Shown: positions 44,515 through 54,218 of the stretch, piece after piece
Position numbering within the stretch: the first letter of the stretch is position 1
How the letters are laid out: every line of letters begins with the position of its first letter
Assembly: GCF_001518015.1 (NCBI RefSeq)
Contig: NZ_LPUY01000060.1
Coordinates: 41,752 to 105,751, forward strand
Source: Tritonibacter horizontis
GTDB taxonomy: Bacteria; Pseudomonadota; Alphaproteobacteria; Rhodobacterales; Rhodobacteraceae
Length of the DNA: 64,000 nucleotides
Direction: 5' to 3'
Program-made: the position numbers and the translations under genes
Notes under the pieces: generated by a model
Seen by the model: the letters and a program-made list of their open reading frames with translations, nothing else
The model's database searches: none
What the model was told of the DNA's origin: nothing

Positions 44515-45714
44515 TCAGTTTTTAAGCAGTTCGCCGGCGATGATCAGCTTGCGCACCTCCTGGGTGCCCGCGCCGACCTCCAGCACACGTCCGGTGCGGT
44601 AGAGGCGGTTCACTTCGGTATCACGCATGTAGCCCGACCCCCCGTGGATCTGCACCGCCTTGTCCAGCACGAAGGACGTCGCCGCGGCGGTCTTGAAGAT
44701 CGCCGCAGCGGTCAGCTTGTGAATTTCGCCGCGCCCGCCTTCGCCCTCTTCCAGCCCCTCGCACATGGCGGCCGTCTTCAGCGACAGGCTGCGCGCCGCC
44801 TCGATCTGGGTATACATGTCGGCCAGCATCGCCTGCACCATCTGGAAACTGGCGATCGGTTTGCCGAACTGCTGGCGCGTCTTGGCGTAATCGATGGAAA
44901 TATCCAGCGCCCGCTGCGCAATCCCCAGGGCATTGAAGCAGACGATGGCGCGCTCCAGATCCAGCCCCGACATTGTCACCGCAACGCCGCCGTCCAGCTT
45001 GCCGACCATGTTCTTCGCGGGCACCCGGCAATCCTCGAACACCAGCTCACCCGTGGGCGAGCCGCGAAAACCCATCTTGTTGAGCTTCTGCGCCACCTTG
45101 AAGCCGGGCGTGTCAGTTTCGACGATGAAGGCGGAAATGCCCTTGGCGCCCTTTTCGGGCGAGGTCTTGGCATAGACCAGCACCAAGTCGGCAATCGGCC
45201 CGTTGGTGATATATATCTTGGTGCCATTCAGGATATAGTCATCGCCATCCTTCTTCGCCGTGGTCCGCATCGAGCCGAGCGCATCCGACCCGGCGCCCGG
45301 TTCGGTCAGGCCAAGCGCGCCCACCAGCGTGCCGTTGCACAGGCCGGGCAGATACTTGCGGCGCAGATCGTCATTGGCGTTTCGGTAGATGTTGTTGACG
45401 CACAGGTTGTCATGCGCGACATGGGTCAACCCGATGGCCGCCGAGGCGCGCGACAGCTGTTCGGTGATGATGCAGGCCGAGGTGAAGTCGAGCCCCGCGC
45501 CGCCGAATTCCGGCGGTACGTTGAGGCCGAGATAGCCCATCTCTCCCAGCTTGGGAAAGACCGAAGGCGGCAGGTCGTCGGTGTCGTCCATTTCCGCGTT
45601 CAGGTGGTGGAACTCGGAAAAGAAGAACTTTCCGGCCTGATCGGCCAATGCCTGCTGTTCGTCCGTCATGAAATGTGTCGGAAGATTGATGTCGTTGCGC
45701 ATTTGCTTGTTCAT
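44515..45714 (-). CDS. Isovaleryl/citronellyl-CoA dehydrogenase-type acyl-CoA dehydrogenase
   Basis: The 399-residue ACAD has [57 protein letters not shown] and VGAGTQEVRKLI. The catalytic Glu is in MSGLDLERAIV, the isovaleryl-CoA dehydrogenase position. AtuD-type citronellyl-CoA dehydrogenases share this pattern. It would make the 3-methyl-2-enoyl-CoA that the AtuA-linked carboxylase uses. It is strongly similar to the adjacent ACAD at 45728, so the two look like a tandem duplication. Confidence 0.85.
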   Translation of the reverse strand: MNKQMRNDINLPTHFMTDEQQALADQAGKFFFSEFHHLNAEMDDTDDLPPSVFPKLGEMGYLGLNVPPEFGGAGLDFTSACIITEQLSRASAAIGLTHVAHDNLCVNNIYRNANDDLRRKYLPGLCNGTLVGALGLTEPGAGSDALGSMRTTAKKDGDDYILNGTKIYITNGPIADLVLVYAKTSPEKGAKGISAFIVETDTPGFKVAQKLNKMGFRGSPTGELVFEDCRVPAKNMVGKLDGGVAVTMSGLDLERAIVCFNALGIAQRALDISIDYAKTRQQFGKPIASFQMVQAMLADMYTQIEAARSLSLKTAAMCEGLEEGEGGRGEIHKLTAAAIFKTAAATSFVLDKAVQIHGGSGYMRDTEVNRLYRTGRVLEVGAGTQEVRKLIIAGELLKN

Positions 45715-45727
45715 GGTCTCGTCCCCC

Positions 45728-46942
45728 TCAGGCGCGCAAAAGTTCTTCGGCGATGATGATCTTGCGCACTTCGCTGGTGCCCGCGCCGATCTCCAGCAGC
45801 TTGTTGGCGCGGAACAGCCGGTTGATCTCGGTGTCCTGCATGTAGCCCGAGCCGCCGTGGATGTGGCAGGCTTCGGTGACAGCCTTGTTAAAGGCCTCGC
45901 CTGCGTAAAGGCAGGCGGCCGCGGTCAGCTTGTGGATCTCGCCGCGACCCCCAGCACCCTTCGGCAAGCCGACACAGGCCGCCAGGGCACGATAACTGAA
46001 GGCGCGAGCGGTTTCGACCTCGGTGTAGATCTCGGCCAGTTTCGACTGCATCATCTGGAAGCTGGCGATCGGCTTGCCGAATTGTTCGCGCATCTTCGCG
46101 TATTCCAGACCCAGTTCAAGCGCACGTTCGGCCATGCCGACGCAGACCGAAGCGACCATCGCGCGTTCCAGATCAAGCCCGCTCATCACCACTGCAACGC
46201 CAGAGTTTTCGACCCCCAACATGGCTGATGCCGGAACGCGGCAATCCTCGAACACCAGCTCGCCCGTAGGTGAGCCGCGAAAACCCATCTTGTCCAGTTT
46301 CTGCGCCACCTTGAACCCGGGATTGTCGGTTTCGATGATGAAGGCCGAAATGCCCTTGGCGCCTTTGGATTTATCGGTCTTGGCATAGAGCAGGATCACA
46401 TCGGCAATGGGACCGTTGGTGATGTAGATCTTCGAGCCGTTGATGACATAGTCGTCGCCGTCGCGCCGGGCGGTGGTGGCCATGGAGCCAAGCGCATCGG
46501 ATCCCGCGCCGGGCTCGGTCAGCCCCAGCCCGCCGATCAGATCGCCCGAACACAACCCCGGCACATATTTTTTCACCTGCGCTTCGGAGCCGTTGCGCAG
46601 CAGGTTGTTCAGGCACAGGTTGTCATGTGCGCCATGCGACAGGCCGACGGCGGGGTTCCACTTCGAAATCACCTCAGACACCAACGCCTGGGTAAACTCG
46701 TTCTGGCCCGATCCGCCCAAAGCCTCCGGGGCCGTGATCCCCAGAAGACCAAGTTCGCCCATCTGCTTGAAAAGATCGTCAGGCCACCAATCCTCTTGGT
46801 CCATGCGTGCCTGTAGCGGGTGAAGCACCTCGCGCGACACCCGATCCACATGATCGACGATCTGGCGCTGCTCATCGGTCAGCGAATAATTCGCCCTGAT
46901 GGCCGCCAGATCAGCCATGGCAAGTTCATTCTGACTGGTCAT
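45728..46942 (-). CDS. Isovaleryl/citronellyl-CoA dehydrogenase-type acyl-CoA dehydrogenase (paralogue)
   Basis: The 404-residue ACAD has the same signature stretches as its neighbour ([47 protein letters not shown] with the catalytic Glu, IGAGTSEVRKIIIA). ATG 46942 was chosen because GGGAGGAA precedes it. It is the first gene of the minus group, 47 bases from operator site 5. Two paralogues may act on successive chain lengths, as AtuD and AtuF/LiuA-type enzymes do in terpene degradation. Confidence 0.85.
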   Translation of the reverse strand: MTSQNELAMADLAAIRANYSLTDEQRQIVDHVDRVSREVLHPLQARMDQEDWWPDDLFKQMGELGLLGITAPEALGGSGQNEFTQALVSEVISKWNPAVGLSHGAHDNLCLNNLLRNGSEAQVKKYVPGLCSGDLIGGLGLTEPGAGSDALGSMATTARRDGDDYVINGSKIYITNGPIADVILLYAKTDKSKGAKGISAFIIETDNPGFKVAQKLDKMGFRGSPTGELVFEDCRVPASAMLGVENSGVAVVMSGLDLERAMVASVCVGMAERALELGLEYAKMREQFGKPIASFQMMQSKLAEIYTEVETARAFSYRALAACVGLPKGAGGRGEIHKLTAAACLYAGEAFNKAVTEACHIHGGSGYMQDTEINRLFRANKLLEIGAGTSEVRKIIIAEELLRA

Positions 46943-46988
46943 ACTTTTTCCTCCCGAACAAAATGTCATCTACAGCGTTGACCAAAAT

Positions 46989-47002
46989 CAAACACATGTT
47001 AG
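46989..47002. promoter_or_regulatory. TetR-type operator, site 5 (CAAACA-CA-TGTTAG)
   Basis: A palindrome with one mismatch in the left half lies between the divergent ACAD (46942, minus) and hydratase/AtuA operon (47079, plus). The surrounding bases AAAATCAAACA and GTTAGAAA are nearly the same as at site 6. Confidence 0.8.
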
Positions 47003-47078
47003 AAAATAGTTCAAGGCAAGCTTTTCGCGACCTGACGTTGCGGGCAAGTTCGGCCAGAAAACGGGGGATATCTTGGAA

Positions 47079-47864
47079 ATGGTGGAGAATGTCGTTCGTT
47101 CGCAGTCGCGGGGGTATGAGGTGCGCATCACGATCTGCCGCCCTGACAGTCGAAATGCCCTGAACCGCGAAGTGGCAGAGGGTCTGATTGCCGCAATTCT
47201 GGCGGCCGAGGCCGACGCGGAATGCCGGGTGATCGTCCTGACCGGCGAGGGCGAGCGTGCCTTCTGCGCTGGCGGCGACATCAAGGCGGGTGCCGAAGGT
47301 GGCCCATTTGTTCAGGACCCGGCCTATCCGGACCATTTCGCCGGGCAATTGTTCGAAACCATACAAGCCTGCCGAAAGCCAACCATCGCGCGCATCAACG
47401 GTGTGGCCATGGGCGCGGGCGCGGGCATCATCTGTGCCTGCGATCTGGCCGTGATGGTCGATCATGCCCGAATCGGAACGCCTGAAGTGAAGGTGGGTCT
47501 GTTTCCGATGACTATCGTTCCGCCGATGATCCGCATGTTACCCCGGCGCAGATTGATGGAGATGTTCATCACCGGCGTTCCTCTGACCGCCGAGGAGTCC
47601 TTGCGCTATGATCTGGTCAACCATGTGACAGATACTGCCGGGCTGGATGACAAGGTTGCGGAGTTGGTCGCGCAGATTGCCGCGCAGTCGCCTACCGCGA
47701 TCCGGCTGGGAAAATACGCCTGCCACGCGATGGAAGACATGACCTATGCGCAGCAGATGCGCTTTGCCGAAACCCTGTTGCCACGAGTTGCGCAGACAGA
47801 AGATGCGCGCGAGGGCTTTGCCGCCTTCATTGCGAAACGCAAACCTGAATGGACAGGCCGCTGA
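47079..47864 (+). CDS. Enoyl-CoA hydratase, methylglutaconyl/isohexenylglutaconyl-CoA hydratase-like
   Basis: The 261-residue crotonase has both catalytic glutamates, in GTPEVKVGLFP and RRRLMEMFITG, and the oxyanion segments AFCAGGDIK and GVAMGAGAGIICA. The TPEVKVGLFP segment is typical of LiuC/AtuE-type hydratases that hydrate the carboxylase product. It leads the operon with AtuA and the split carboxylase. ATG 47079 was used; TTG 47073 lies closer to a GGGGG site and may be the true start. Confidence 0.85.
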   Translation: MVENVVRSQSRGYEVRITICRPDSRNALNREVAEGLIAAILAAEADAECRVIVLTGEGERAFCAGGDIKAGAEGGPFVQDPAYPDHFAGQLFETIQACRKPTIARINGVAMGAGAGIICACDLAVMVDHARIGTPEVKVGLFPMTIVPPMIRMLPRRRLMEMFITGVPLTAEESLRYDLVNHVTDTAGLDDKVAELVAQIAAQSPTAIRLGKYACHAMEDMTYAQQMRFAETLLPRVAQTEDAREGFAAFIAKRKPEWTGR

Positions 47865-47885
47865 TCAAGCGGAGAGGAGAAGCAC

Positions 47886-49700
47886 ATGTCGGATCGAAAA
47901 CTGCGTATCGGATGCGCATCGGGATTCTGGGGCGATACGCCTGAAGCGATCGGTCAGCTGGTCTCCAAAGGCGAGATCGACTATCTGGTGTTCGACTATC
48001 TGGCCGAGGTGACGATGTCGCTGATGGCGCGAGCCCGCGCCAAGTCGCCCGATGCGGGTTATGCGCCGGATTTCGTCAAGGCGCTGGCACCCTGGTTGCC
48101 GGAAATCAAGGCCAAGGGGATGAAGGTCGTTGCCAATGCCGGGGGTGTGAACCCGCGTGGCTGCCGCGATGCGCTGGCTAAAGTCGCCGCCGAGGCCGGG
48201 ATAGATGTGTCCATCGGTGTTGTGCTGGGCGATGATTTGTCGGCGCGGGCCGACGATATCCGCGCCGGTGGTCAGACGGAGATGTTCTCGGGCGTCGCGT
48301 TTCCAGACGATATCTGGAGCATGAACGCCTATCTGGGCGCCCGTCCCATCGCGGCGGCGCTGGATGCCGGAGCCGACATCGTGATCACAGGGCGCTGTGC
48401 AGACAGCGCAGTGGCGCTCGGCCCGCTGATGCATGAATTTGGCTGGGGCGACGATGATTGGGACAAGCTCAGCCAGGGATCGTTGGCGGGCCATTTGATC
48501 GAGTGCGGCCCCCAGGGGACCGGTGGCAACTTCACCGACTGGCAGGACGTACCGGGCTGGGACGACATGGGGATGCCCATCGTCGAAGTGTCGGAAGACG
48601 GCAGTTTTGTCATGACCAAAACACCAGAGACGGGCGGGCTGGTTGTGCCGGGTTCGGTCGGTGAACAGATGCTCTATGAAATCGGCGATCCGCGCGCCTA
48701 CCTGCTGCCCGACGTGATCTGCGACTGGTCGCAGGTCACGCTGGACCAGGTCGGGCCGGATCGGGTGTTGGTCAAAGGCGGCAAGGGTCTCGGGCGTACC
48801 GGCAGCTACAAGGTGTCGGCGACCCATGCCGATGGCTGGCGCGCGGTTTCCTCCCTGACCTTGGCGGCCATCAACGCGCCGGCCAAGGGCAAGCGCGTGG
48901 CCGAGGCCATCGTTACCCGTTGCCGCCGGATCTTCCGTGAAAGAAACCTGTCCGATTTCCGGCAGGTCAGCGTCGAAGTGCTGGGGGCAGAGGCGGCTTA
49001 CGGCGCCAACGCGCGGGCGCAGACCCGCGAGGTGGTGATCAAGATCGGCGTGACGCACGACGACCGCGCCGCGCTCAACATCTTCGCCGGCGAGATCGCA
49101 CCGATGGCCATCTCGACCGCGCAGGGGCTGACCGGGTTCTTTGCCGGGCGGCCCAAGGTGCAGCCGGTGGTACGCCTGTTCTCGTTCCTGCAGGACAAGG
49201 CCGACACCCCCGTCGCAGTCGAGGTCGACGGCCAGGATGTTCCCGTCACCGTGGCCACCAGGCCAGTCCACCTCGATCCGCCTGCCGCACCGCCCGCAGA
49301 GAGCCGCGAGCCCGGTCCAGACGCGGTCAAGGTGCGCCTCGTCGATCTGGCCTGGGGACGGTCGGGCGACAAGGGGGATATCGCCAATATCGGTATCCTG
49401 GCGCGCAAGCCAGACTACCTACCTTTTATCCGGTCGGCTCTCAGCGAAGAGGTGGTAAAAGACTACTTCTCCCATGTCTGCGAAGGCAAGGTCGAGCGGT
49501 TCGACCTGCCAGGAAGCCATTCGCTGAATTTCCTGCTGCATGAATCGCTGGGCGGGGGCGGCATCGCCTCGGTCCGCATCGATCCGCAAGGCAAGGGGTT
49601 TGCCCAGATGCTGCTGGATATCGATATTCCGGTGCCGGCCGACCTGGTCGCGCGCGACGGGCTGAACACCCCGGACCCGAACGAGAGGGTAATACCATGA
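47886..49700 (+). CDS. atuA: Acyclic terpene utilisation protein AtuA family (DUF1446)
   Basis: The 604-residue protein has an AtuA domain (RIGCASGFWGDTPEAIGQLV, VITGRCADSAVALGPLMHEF, GTGGNFTDW) and a C-terminal half with DLAWGRSGDKGDIANIGIL and SHSLNFLLHESLGGGG. AtuA is essential for citronellol/geraniol use in Pseudomonas but its reaction is not established. It lies between the hydratase and biotin carboxylase genes and its stop overlaps the carboxylase start (ATGA), which ties it to the carboxylation step. A GAGAGGAG site precedes the ATG. Confidence 0.85.
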   Translation: MSDRKLRIGCASGFWGDTPEAIGQLVSKGEIDYLVFDYLAEVTMSLMARARAKSPDAGYAPDFVKALAPWLPEIKAKGMKVVANAGGVNPRGCRDALAKVAAEAGIDVSIGVVLGDDLSARADDIRAGGQTEMFSGVAFPDDIWSMNAYLGARPIAAALDAGADIVITGRCADSAVALGPLMHEFGWGDDDWDKLSQGSLAGHLIECGPQGTGGNFTDWQDVPGWDDMGMPIVEVSEDGSFVMTKTPETGGLVVPGSVGEQMLYEIGDPRAYLLPDVICDWSQVTLDQVGPDRVLVKGGKGLGRTGSYKVSATHADGWRAVSSLTLAAINAPAKGKRVAEAIVTRCRRIFRERNLSDFRQVSVEVLGAEAAYGANARAQTREVVIKIGVTHDDRAALNIFAGEIAPMAISTAQGLTGFFAGRPKVQPVVRLFSFLQDKADTPVAVEVDGQDVPVTVATRPVHLDPPAAPPAESREPGPDAVKVRLVDLAWGRSGDKGDIANIGILARKPDYLPFIRSALSEEVVKDYFSHVCEGKVERFDLPGSHSLNFLLHESLGGGGIASVRIDPQGKGFAQMLLDIDIPVPADLVARDGLNTPDPNERVIP

Positions 49701-51166
49701 CTATTTCAAAACTCCTGGTCGCCAATCGGGGTGAAATCGCGGCGCGTGTGGTGCGCACCGCCAAGGCCCGCGGCCTTGCGACGGCTGTGTTGCGCCACGT
49801 CGCCGAACAAGAGGGGCCTGCCCATCTGATCGCGGATGAGGTCGTGATGATCGACGGCCCGACCCCGGTCGCTGCGTACCTCGACATTCCGCAGATCGTC
49901 GCGGCCGCAAGAAAGATCGGCGCTGATGCGGTGCATCCCGGCTACGGCTTTCTGTCGGAGAATGCCGGTTTCGTCGCGACGCTGGAAGCGACCGGTGTGA
50001 CATTTGTCGGCCCGACCTCCGAGACCATCGACCTGATGGGCGACAAGGTCCGCGCGCGCGCCTTTGTCGAGGCGCGCGGCTTTCCGGTTGCCCCTTCGGC
50101 GATCGAGGATGACGATCCGGCGAGTTTTGTCGAACGCGCCCGCACCCTGGGCTATCCGCTGCTGATCAAGCCTTCGGCGGGGGGCGGCGGCAAGGGCATG
50201 CGCATCGTGCGCGAGGACAGCACGTTGGAAACCGAGATCGAAACCGCCCGCCGCGAAGGCCAGCGGTATTTCGGCGACGGTCGTCTCTTCGTCGAACGCT
50301 ATATCGAACGTCCGCGCCATATCGAGGTGCAGGTGATGGGCGACGGGCAGGGCAACGTGGTCCATTTCTGGGAGCGCGAATGCTCGATCCAGCGCCGGTT
50401 CCAGAAGATCATCGAGGAAACGCCCTCGCCCGCGCTTTCGCCCGAACAACGGGACGAGATCTGCGAAACCGCCGCCGGAATTGCGCGCGCCGTCAACTAT
50501 CGGGGTGCCGGAACCGTCGAGTTCATCTATGCGCAGGACGGGGCCTTCTACTTTCTCGAAATGAACACCCGCCTTCAGGTCGAACATCCGGTGACCGAGA
50601 TGGTCACGGGCTTCGATCTGGTCGCCGAGCAGTTGCGTATCGCGGCGGGCGAGGGGCTGAGCGCGGCGCAGGCCGATATTCCGCAGACCGGCCATTCGAT
50701 TGAGCTGCGCATCTGTGCCGAGGACGCGACGGCCGATTTCCGCCCCGCGATCGGGGATATCCTGCTGCTGGACGAACCCCACGGTGAGGGTATCCGTGTG
50801 GACAGTGGCATTCTGGACGGCGGCAAGGTCACGACCGATTTCGACCCGATGTTGTCAAAGCTGATCGTGCATGGCCCGGATCGCGCACAGGCCATCGCCC
50901 GTGCCCGGAACGCGGTGCAAAACTATGTGATTCTCGGGGTGACGACCAACACCGGATACCTGGATGCGATCCTTGCACATCCAGATTTTGCCTCGGGTGA
51001 CGTTTCAACCGGGTTTTTAGCCGAACAGGCGGATGTGCTGACCGCACCGGGCGAGGATGTTTCCACCCTGCTTATGGCGGCGGCGGCCCTGTCTGATCAA
51101 CGGCTGGTGACTGACGTGATGCAGATACCCGAAATGCACCGCAAGATGGGCGGGTGGAGAAACTGA
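49697..51166 (+). CDS. Biotin carboxylase subunit (stand-alone)
   Basis: The 489-residue protein contains only the biotin carboxylase part: LLVANRGEIAARVVRTAK, HPGYGFLSENAGF, SAGGGGKGMRIV, ECSIQRRFQKIIEE and FLEMNTRLQVEHPVTE. There is no biotinyl domain; that is encoded by the next gene. Splitting of BC and BCCP differs from the fused alpha subunits at 24416 and 59542. It overlaps AtuA by four bases and the BCCP gene by one base. Confidence 0.9.
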   Translation: MTISKLLVANRGEIAARVVRTAKARGLATAVLRHVAEQEGPAHLIADEVVMIDGPTPVAAYLDIPQIVAAARKIGADAVHPGYGFLSENAGFVATLEATGVTFVGPTSETIDLMGDKVRARAFVEARGFPVAPSAIEDDDPASFVERARTLGYPLLIKPSAGGGGKGMRIVREDSTLETEIETARREGQRYFGDGRLFVERYIERPRHIEVQVMGDGQGNVVHFWERECSIQRRFQKIIEETPSPALSPEQRDEICETAAGIARAVNYRGAGTVEFIYAQDGAFYFLEMNTRLQVEHPVTEMVTGFDLVAEQLRIAAGEGLSAAQADIPQTGHSIELRICAEDATADFRPAIGDILLLDEPHGEGIRVDSGILDGGKVTTDFDPMLSKLIVHGPDRAQAIARARNAVQNYVILGVTTNTGYLDAILAHPDFASGDVSTGFLAEQADVLTAPGEDVSTLLMAAAALSDQRLVTDVMQIPEMHRKMGGWRN

Positions 51167-51669
51167 TGCGCAGAATATTCATGATCGCCGGCCATGAGGC
51201 CGAATGCTGGCTGACCCATGATGGCAGCCGCTTTGTCCTGAACATGCCAGATGGCGCGGTTCCCTGCCAACTGGTCCCGGCTGGCGCGCCGGGCGCTTAT
51301 GTGCTGCGGACCGGGGGGCGGGCGCATGAGTTGCGGCTGGCGGTCGGGCCGGAATCTACCTTCATACATTTGAACGGGCGCACCTTCGAGGTTGGGAGGG
51401 TCGATCCCGACGACCGGCTTGGCGGCAGGGAGGGCACCGCAGGGGGTGATCGACTGTTGGCGCCGATGCCGGGAGTCGTTGTTTCGGTGGCGGTCAAGCC
51501 CGGAGACGCCGTTACAGAAGGCCAGCCGCTTCTGGTCATCGAAAGCATGAAGCTTGAAACCACCCTGACCGCGCCGCGCGACGGTGTGGTTGCCGAAATG
51601 CCTTTTACCGCGGGTGACAGTTTCGGCCTAAAGGCCGTCCTTGCCCAACTGACCCCGCAGGAGGAGTGA
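51166..51669 (+). CDS. Biotin carboxyl carrier (BCCP/BT) subunit
   Basis: The 167-residue protein has an N-terminal region resembling the BT linker of alpha subunits and a C-terminal biotinyl domain with VIESMKLETTL (biotin Lys about 129; SMKL in place of the common AMKM). It completes the alpha function of the preceding biotin carboxylase. ATG 51166 overlaps the previous stop (TGATG) and follows GGTGGAG; the GTG at 51154 is an unlikely alternative. Confidence 0.85.
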   Translation: MRRIFMIAGHEAECWLTHDGSRFVLNMPDGAVPCQLVPAGAPGAYVLRTGGRAHELRLAVGPESTFIHLNGRTFEVGRVDPDDRLGGREGTAGGDRLLAPMPGVVVSVAVKPGDAVTEGQPLLVIESMKLETTLTAPRDGVVAEMPFTAGDSFGLKAVLAQLTPQEE

Positions 51670-51671
51670 CA

Positions 51672-53279
51672 ATGCGCCGGATCGAAAGCCACATCGACAC
51701 CAATGCCGCCGACTACAAGGCCAATTTTGCCGCCATGTCCGAACGGCTGAAGGAGTTTCACGCTCGCCAGCACGCGGCGCGTTTCGAGCGGCCCCAACGG
51801 GACATCGACCGCTTGGCACGCCAGAACAAACTGGGCGTGCGCGAGCGGTTGAAGCTGCTGCTCGATCCGGGCACGCCGTTTCTTGAATTCTCGACGCTGG
51901 CCGCCTGCCGCGAATATGATGGCGCCGTGCCCGGTGCCGCCGTGGTGACCGGCATCGGCATCGTGCAGGGCCGCGAGGTGGCCATCCACGCCAACGATGC
52001 GAGCGTCAAGGGTGGTGCCTGGTATCCGCATACCGTCAAAAAGATCGTGCGGCTTCTGGATGTCGCGCTTGAGAACCATTTGCCGGTCGTCCATATCTGC
52101 GATAGCGCCGGAGGCTTCCTGCCGCTGCAACACGGCGTGTTTCCCGACCGCTATCTGGGCGGGCGGGTGTTTCGCAACCAGGTCAAGCTGAGCCAGGCCA
52201 ATATCCCGCAGATTGCCATCGTTGGCGGGCATTGCACCGCGGGCGGCGCCTATGTGCCGACGCTGAGCGATTACAACATCATCATCGAGGGCACCGGGGC
52301 GATCTTTCTGGGCGGTCCGCCACTGGTCAAGGCGGCCACCGGCGAAGAGGTCGGCGTGCAGGAACTTGGCGGCGCGGTGATGCACACCTCTGTCTCGGGG
52401 ACGGGCGATTATCGCGCCGCCACAGAACAGCACGCCTTTGCACTGGCGCGCGAGATTGTCAGCCAGTGGAAGCGCATGCCAAAAACCATCATCGAAACGG
52501 CGGCCTTCGAAGACCCCTATTACGATCCCAAGGAACTTTACGGGATCATCCCCAAGGACCGGAAGACCCAGTTCGACATGCGCGAGGTTCTTGCCCGAAT
52601 CGTGGACGGTTCGCGCTTTCACGAATATCAGCCCGATTACGGCACCACGATGGTCTGTGGTTTTGCCCATATCTGGGGTTTCAAAGTGGGGATCCTCGCC
52701 AATAACGGGGTGCTGTTCAACGACAGCTCGCTGAAGGCCGCGCATTTCATGCAGCTATGCAACCAGAACCGTACGCCACTGGTCTTTTTTCAGAACATCA
52801 CCGGCTACATGGTCGGCCGCGAATACGAGGAACGCGGCATCGCCAAGGACGGCGCCAAGATGCTGATGGCGCAGGGCGGCTCGGTCGTGCCCAAGTTCAC
52901 CGTGATTGCCAATGCGTCCTACGGGGCCGGCAATTACGGCATGTGCGGGCGGGCCTGGGATGCGCGCACGCTGTTCATGTGGCCGCAGGCGGAAATCGGC
53001 GTAATGGGGGCGGATCAGGCCGCCAACACCATGGCCGACGTCAAGATCCGGCAGCTTGAACGCGAAGGCAAGCAACTGACCGAAGTGGAAATCGCCGCGA
53101 TCCGCGACCCGGTGCTGGAGAAGTTCCGGCGCGATGTCGAGGCCTATACCTCGACCTCGGAATTGTGGGATGACGGCATTCTCGACCCGGCGGACACGCG
53201 CAACGCGCTCGGCATGTCGATCTCGGCTGCGCTGAACGCGCCGATCGACGATCCGCATTACGGGATATTCCGGCTGTGA
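51672..53279 (+). CDS. Acyl-CoA carboxylase beta subunit (AtuC/GCC-like carboxyltransferase)
   Basis: The 535-residue carboxyltransferase has AVPGAAVVTGIGIVQGREVA, NDASVKGGAWYPHTVKK, CDSAGGFLPLQHGVFPD and GGHCTAGGAYVPTLSDY. ATG 51672 follows CAGGAGGAG; the BCCP stop lies just before. The AtuA linkage argues for a geranyl-CoA-like (terpenoid) substrate. With the two preceding genes it forms a three-subunit carboxylase. A strong hairpin follows at 53371. Confidence 0.85.
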   Translation: MRRIESHIDTNAADYKANFAAMSERLKEFHARQHAARFERPQRDIDRLARQNKLGVRERLKLLLDPGTPFLEFSTLAACREYDGAVPGAAVVTGIGIVQGREVAIHANDASVKGGAWYPHTVKKIVRLLDVALENHLPVVHICDSAGGFLPLQHGVFPDRYLGGRVFRNQVKLSQANIPQIAIVGGHCTAGGAYVPTLSDYNIIIEGTGAIFLGGPPLVKAATGEEVGVQELGGAVMHTSVSGTGDYRAATEQHAFALAREIVSQWKRMPKTIIETAAFEDPYYDPKELYGIIPKDRKTQFDMREVLARIVDGSRFHEYQPDYGTTMVCGFAHIWGFKVGILANNGVLFNDSSLKAAHFMQLCNQNRTPLVFFQNITGYMVGREYEERGIAKDGAKMLMAQGGSVVPKFTVIANASYGAGNYGMCGRAWDARTLFMWPQAEIGVMGADQAANTMADVKIRQLEREGKQLTEVEIAAIRDPVLEKFRRDVEAYTSTSELWDDGILDPADTRNALGMSISAALNAPIDDPHYGIFRL

Positions 53280-53370
53280 CGGCTTGAAGGGCAGGGCGGC
53301 ACACTGGATTACGGAGTTGCCGTCCCGCGTCAAGGCGATGCCAACGGGGGCTTTTGAGGCACGCGGGAAC

Positions 53371-53402
53371 CCTGACCTGTCCGGTTTGCCGGACAGGTCA
53401 GG
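53371..53402. terminator. Bidirectional hairpin terminator
   Basis: A perfect 14-bp stem (CCTGACCTGTCCGG paired with CCGGACAGGTCAGG) with a TTTG loop lies between the convergent carboxyltransferase gene (ends 53279) and hexapeptide-protein gene (ends 53398). There is no long T run, so strength is uncertain. It overlaps the stop codon of the latter gene. Confidence 0.65.
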
Positions 53403-54009
53403 ATGGCTTCTGCCGCGCCTCCTGAATGGATACGACGTCGGAGGCGGCCATATGCGGCCTGTCGGTCTCTACCGCCTTCAGCGGCTCGACGGGCTTCAAT
53501 CCGGCCAGACAGTCGCGCGCGAGTTGCTGATACTCGGCAGTTCCGCGTGTTTTCCAAGCGACTTCCTTCTCGGTGACGTCGCGGATTACCCTTGCCGGCG
53601 ATCCGACCACCATCGAGCGCGGTGGAACTATCGTTTCGCCCCGCACGAACGCCTGCGCGCCGACGATTGATTCCGCACCAAGCTCTACGCCATCCATGAT
53701 GACGGCATTCATCCCGACCAGGGCGTTCCGACCCACTGTGCAACCGTGCAGGATCGCGCCGTGGCCGATATGACCGTCGGATTCAACGATCGCGTCGCGA
53801 CCGGGAAAGGAATGGATGATACAATTGTCCTGCACATTGGCCCCGTCGCCAATCACGATCCTGCCGAAGTCGCCCCGCAGGCTAGCTCCGGGTCCAATAT
53901 AGCATCCATGACCCAGGATGACATTTCCGATCAGAACCGCCTGAGGATGGACATATGTATCCTCGGGCACAACGGGCACGAACCCTTTGAATTCGTAACA
54001 ATACGCCAT
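53398..54009 (-). CDS. PaaY/CaiE-like gamma-carbonic-anhydrase-fold hexapeptide protein
   Basis: The 203-residue left-handed beta-helix protein has [54 protein letters not shown], which give three metal-binding His. PaaY and CaiE belong here; PaaY is known as a thioesterase that rescues CoA from inhibitory intermediates of phenylacetate degradation. Here it is probably a housekeeping thioesterase for the pathway. ATG 54009 follows AAAGGAGAG. It is divergent from the thiolase gene and could share operator site 6. Confidence 0.85.
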   Translation of the reverse strand: MAYCYEFKGFVPVVPEDTYVHPQAVLIGNVILGHGCYIGPGASLRGDFGRIVIGDGANVQDNCIIHSFPGRDAIVESDGHIGHGAILHGCTVGRNALVGMNAVIMDGVELGAESIVGAQAFVRGETIVPPRSMVVGSPARVIRDVTEKEVAWKTRGTAEYQQLARDCLAGLKPVEPLKAVETDRPHMAASDVVSIQEARQKPS

Positions 54010-54218
54010 TATCTCTCCTTTTGGTGGGTTGGGTACCACTGGTTACCGGAACCAGACGTCAGACGTTTATCGACAGTCATGCCGGGATCCGAACGCCTGA
54101 ATGGTGCTGGCTTGCGGAACGCGCGGTCAAGAAAATCAGTCATGTGTTGGCAAATGACGCAGGCTCCCTACATCACGGTTTAGCTATGTTGACAGTTATC
54201 AAGGCTAAGCGCTAAAAT

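Noticed and set aside
47865..49271. Minus-strand open frame of 468 codons
   Set aside because: It mirrors the AtuA coding strand; the AtuA frame has clear family motifs, this one none.
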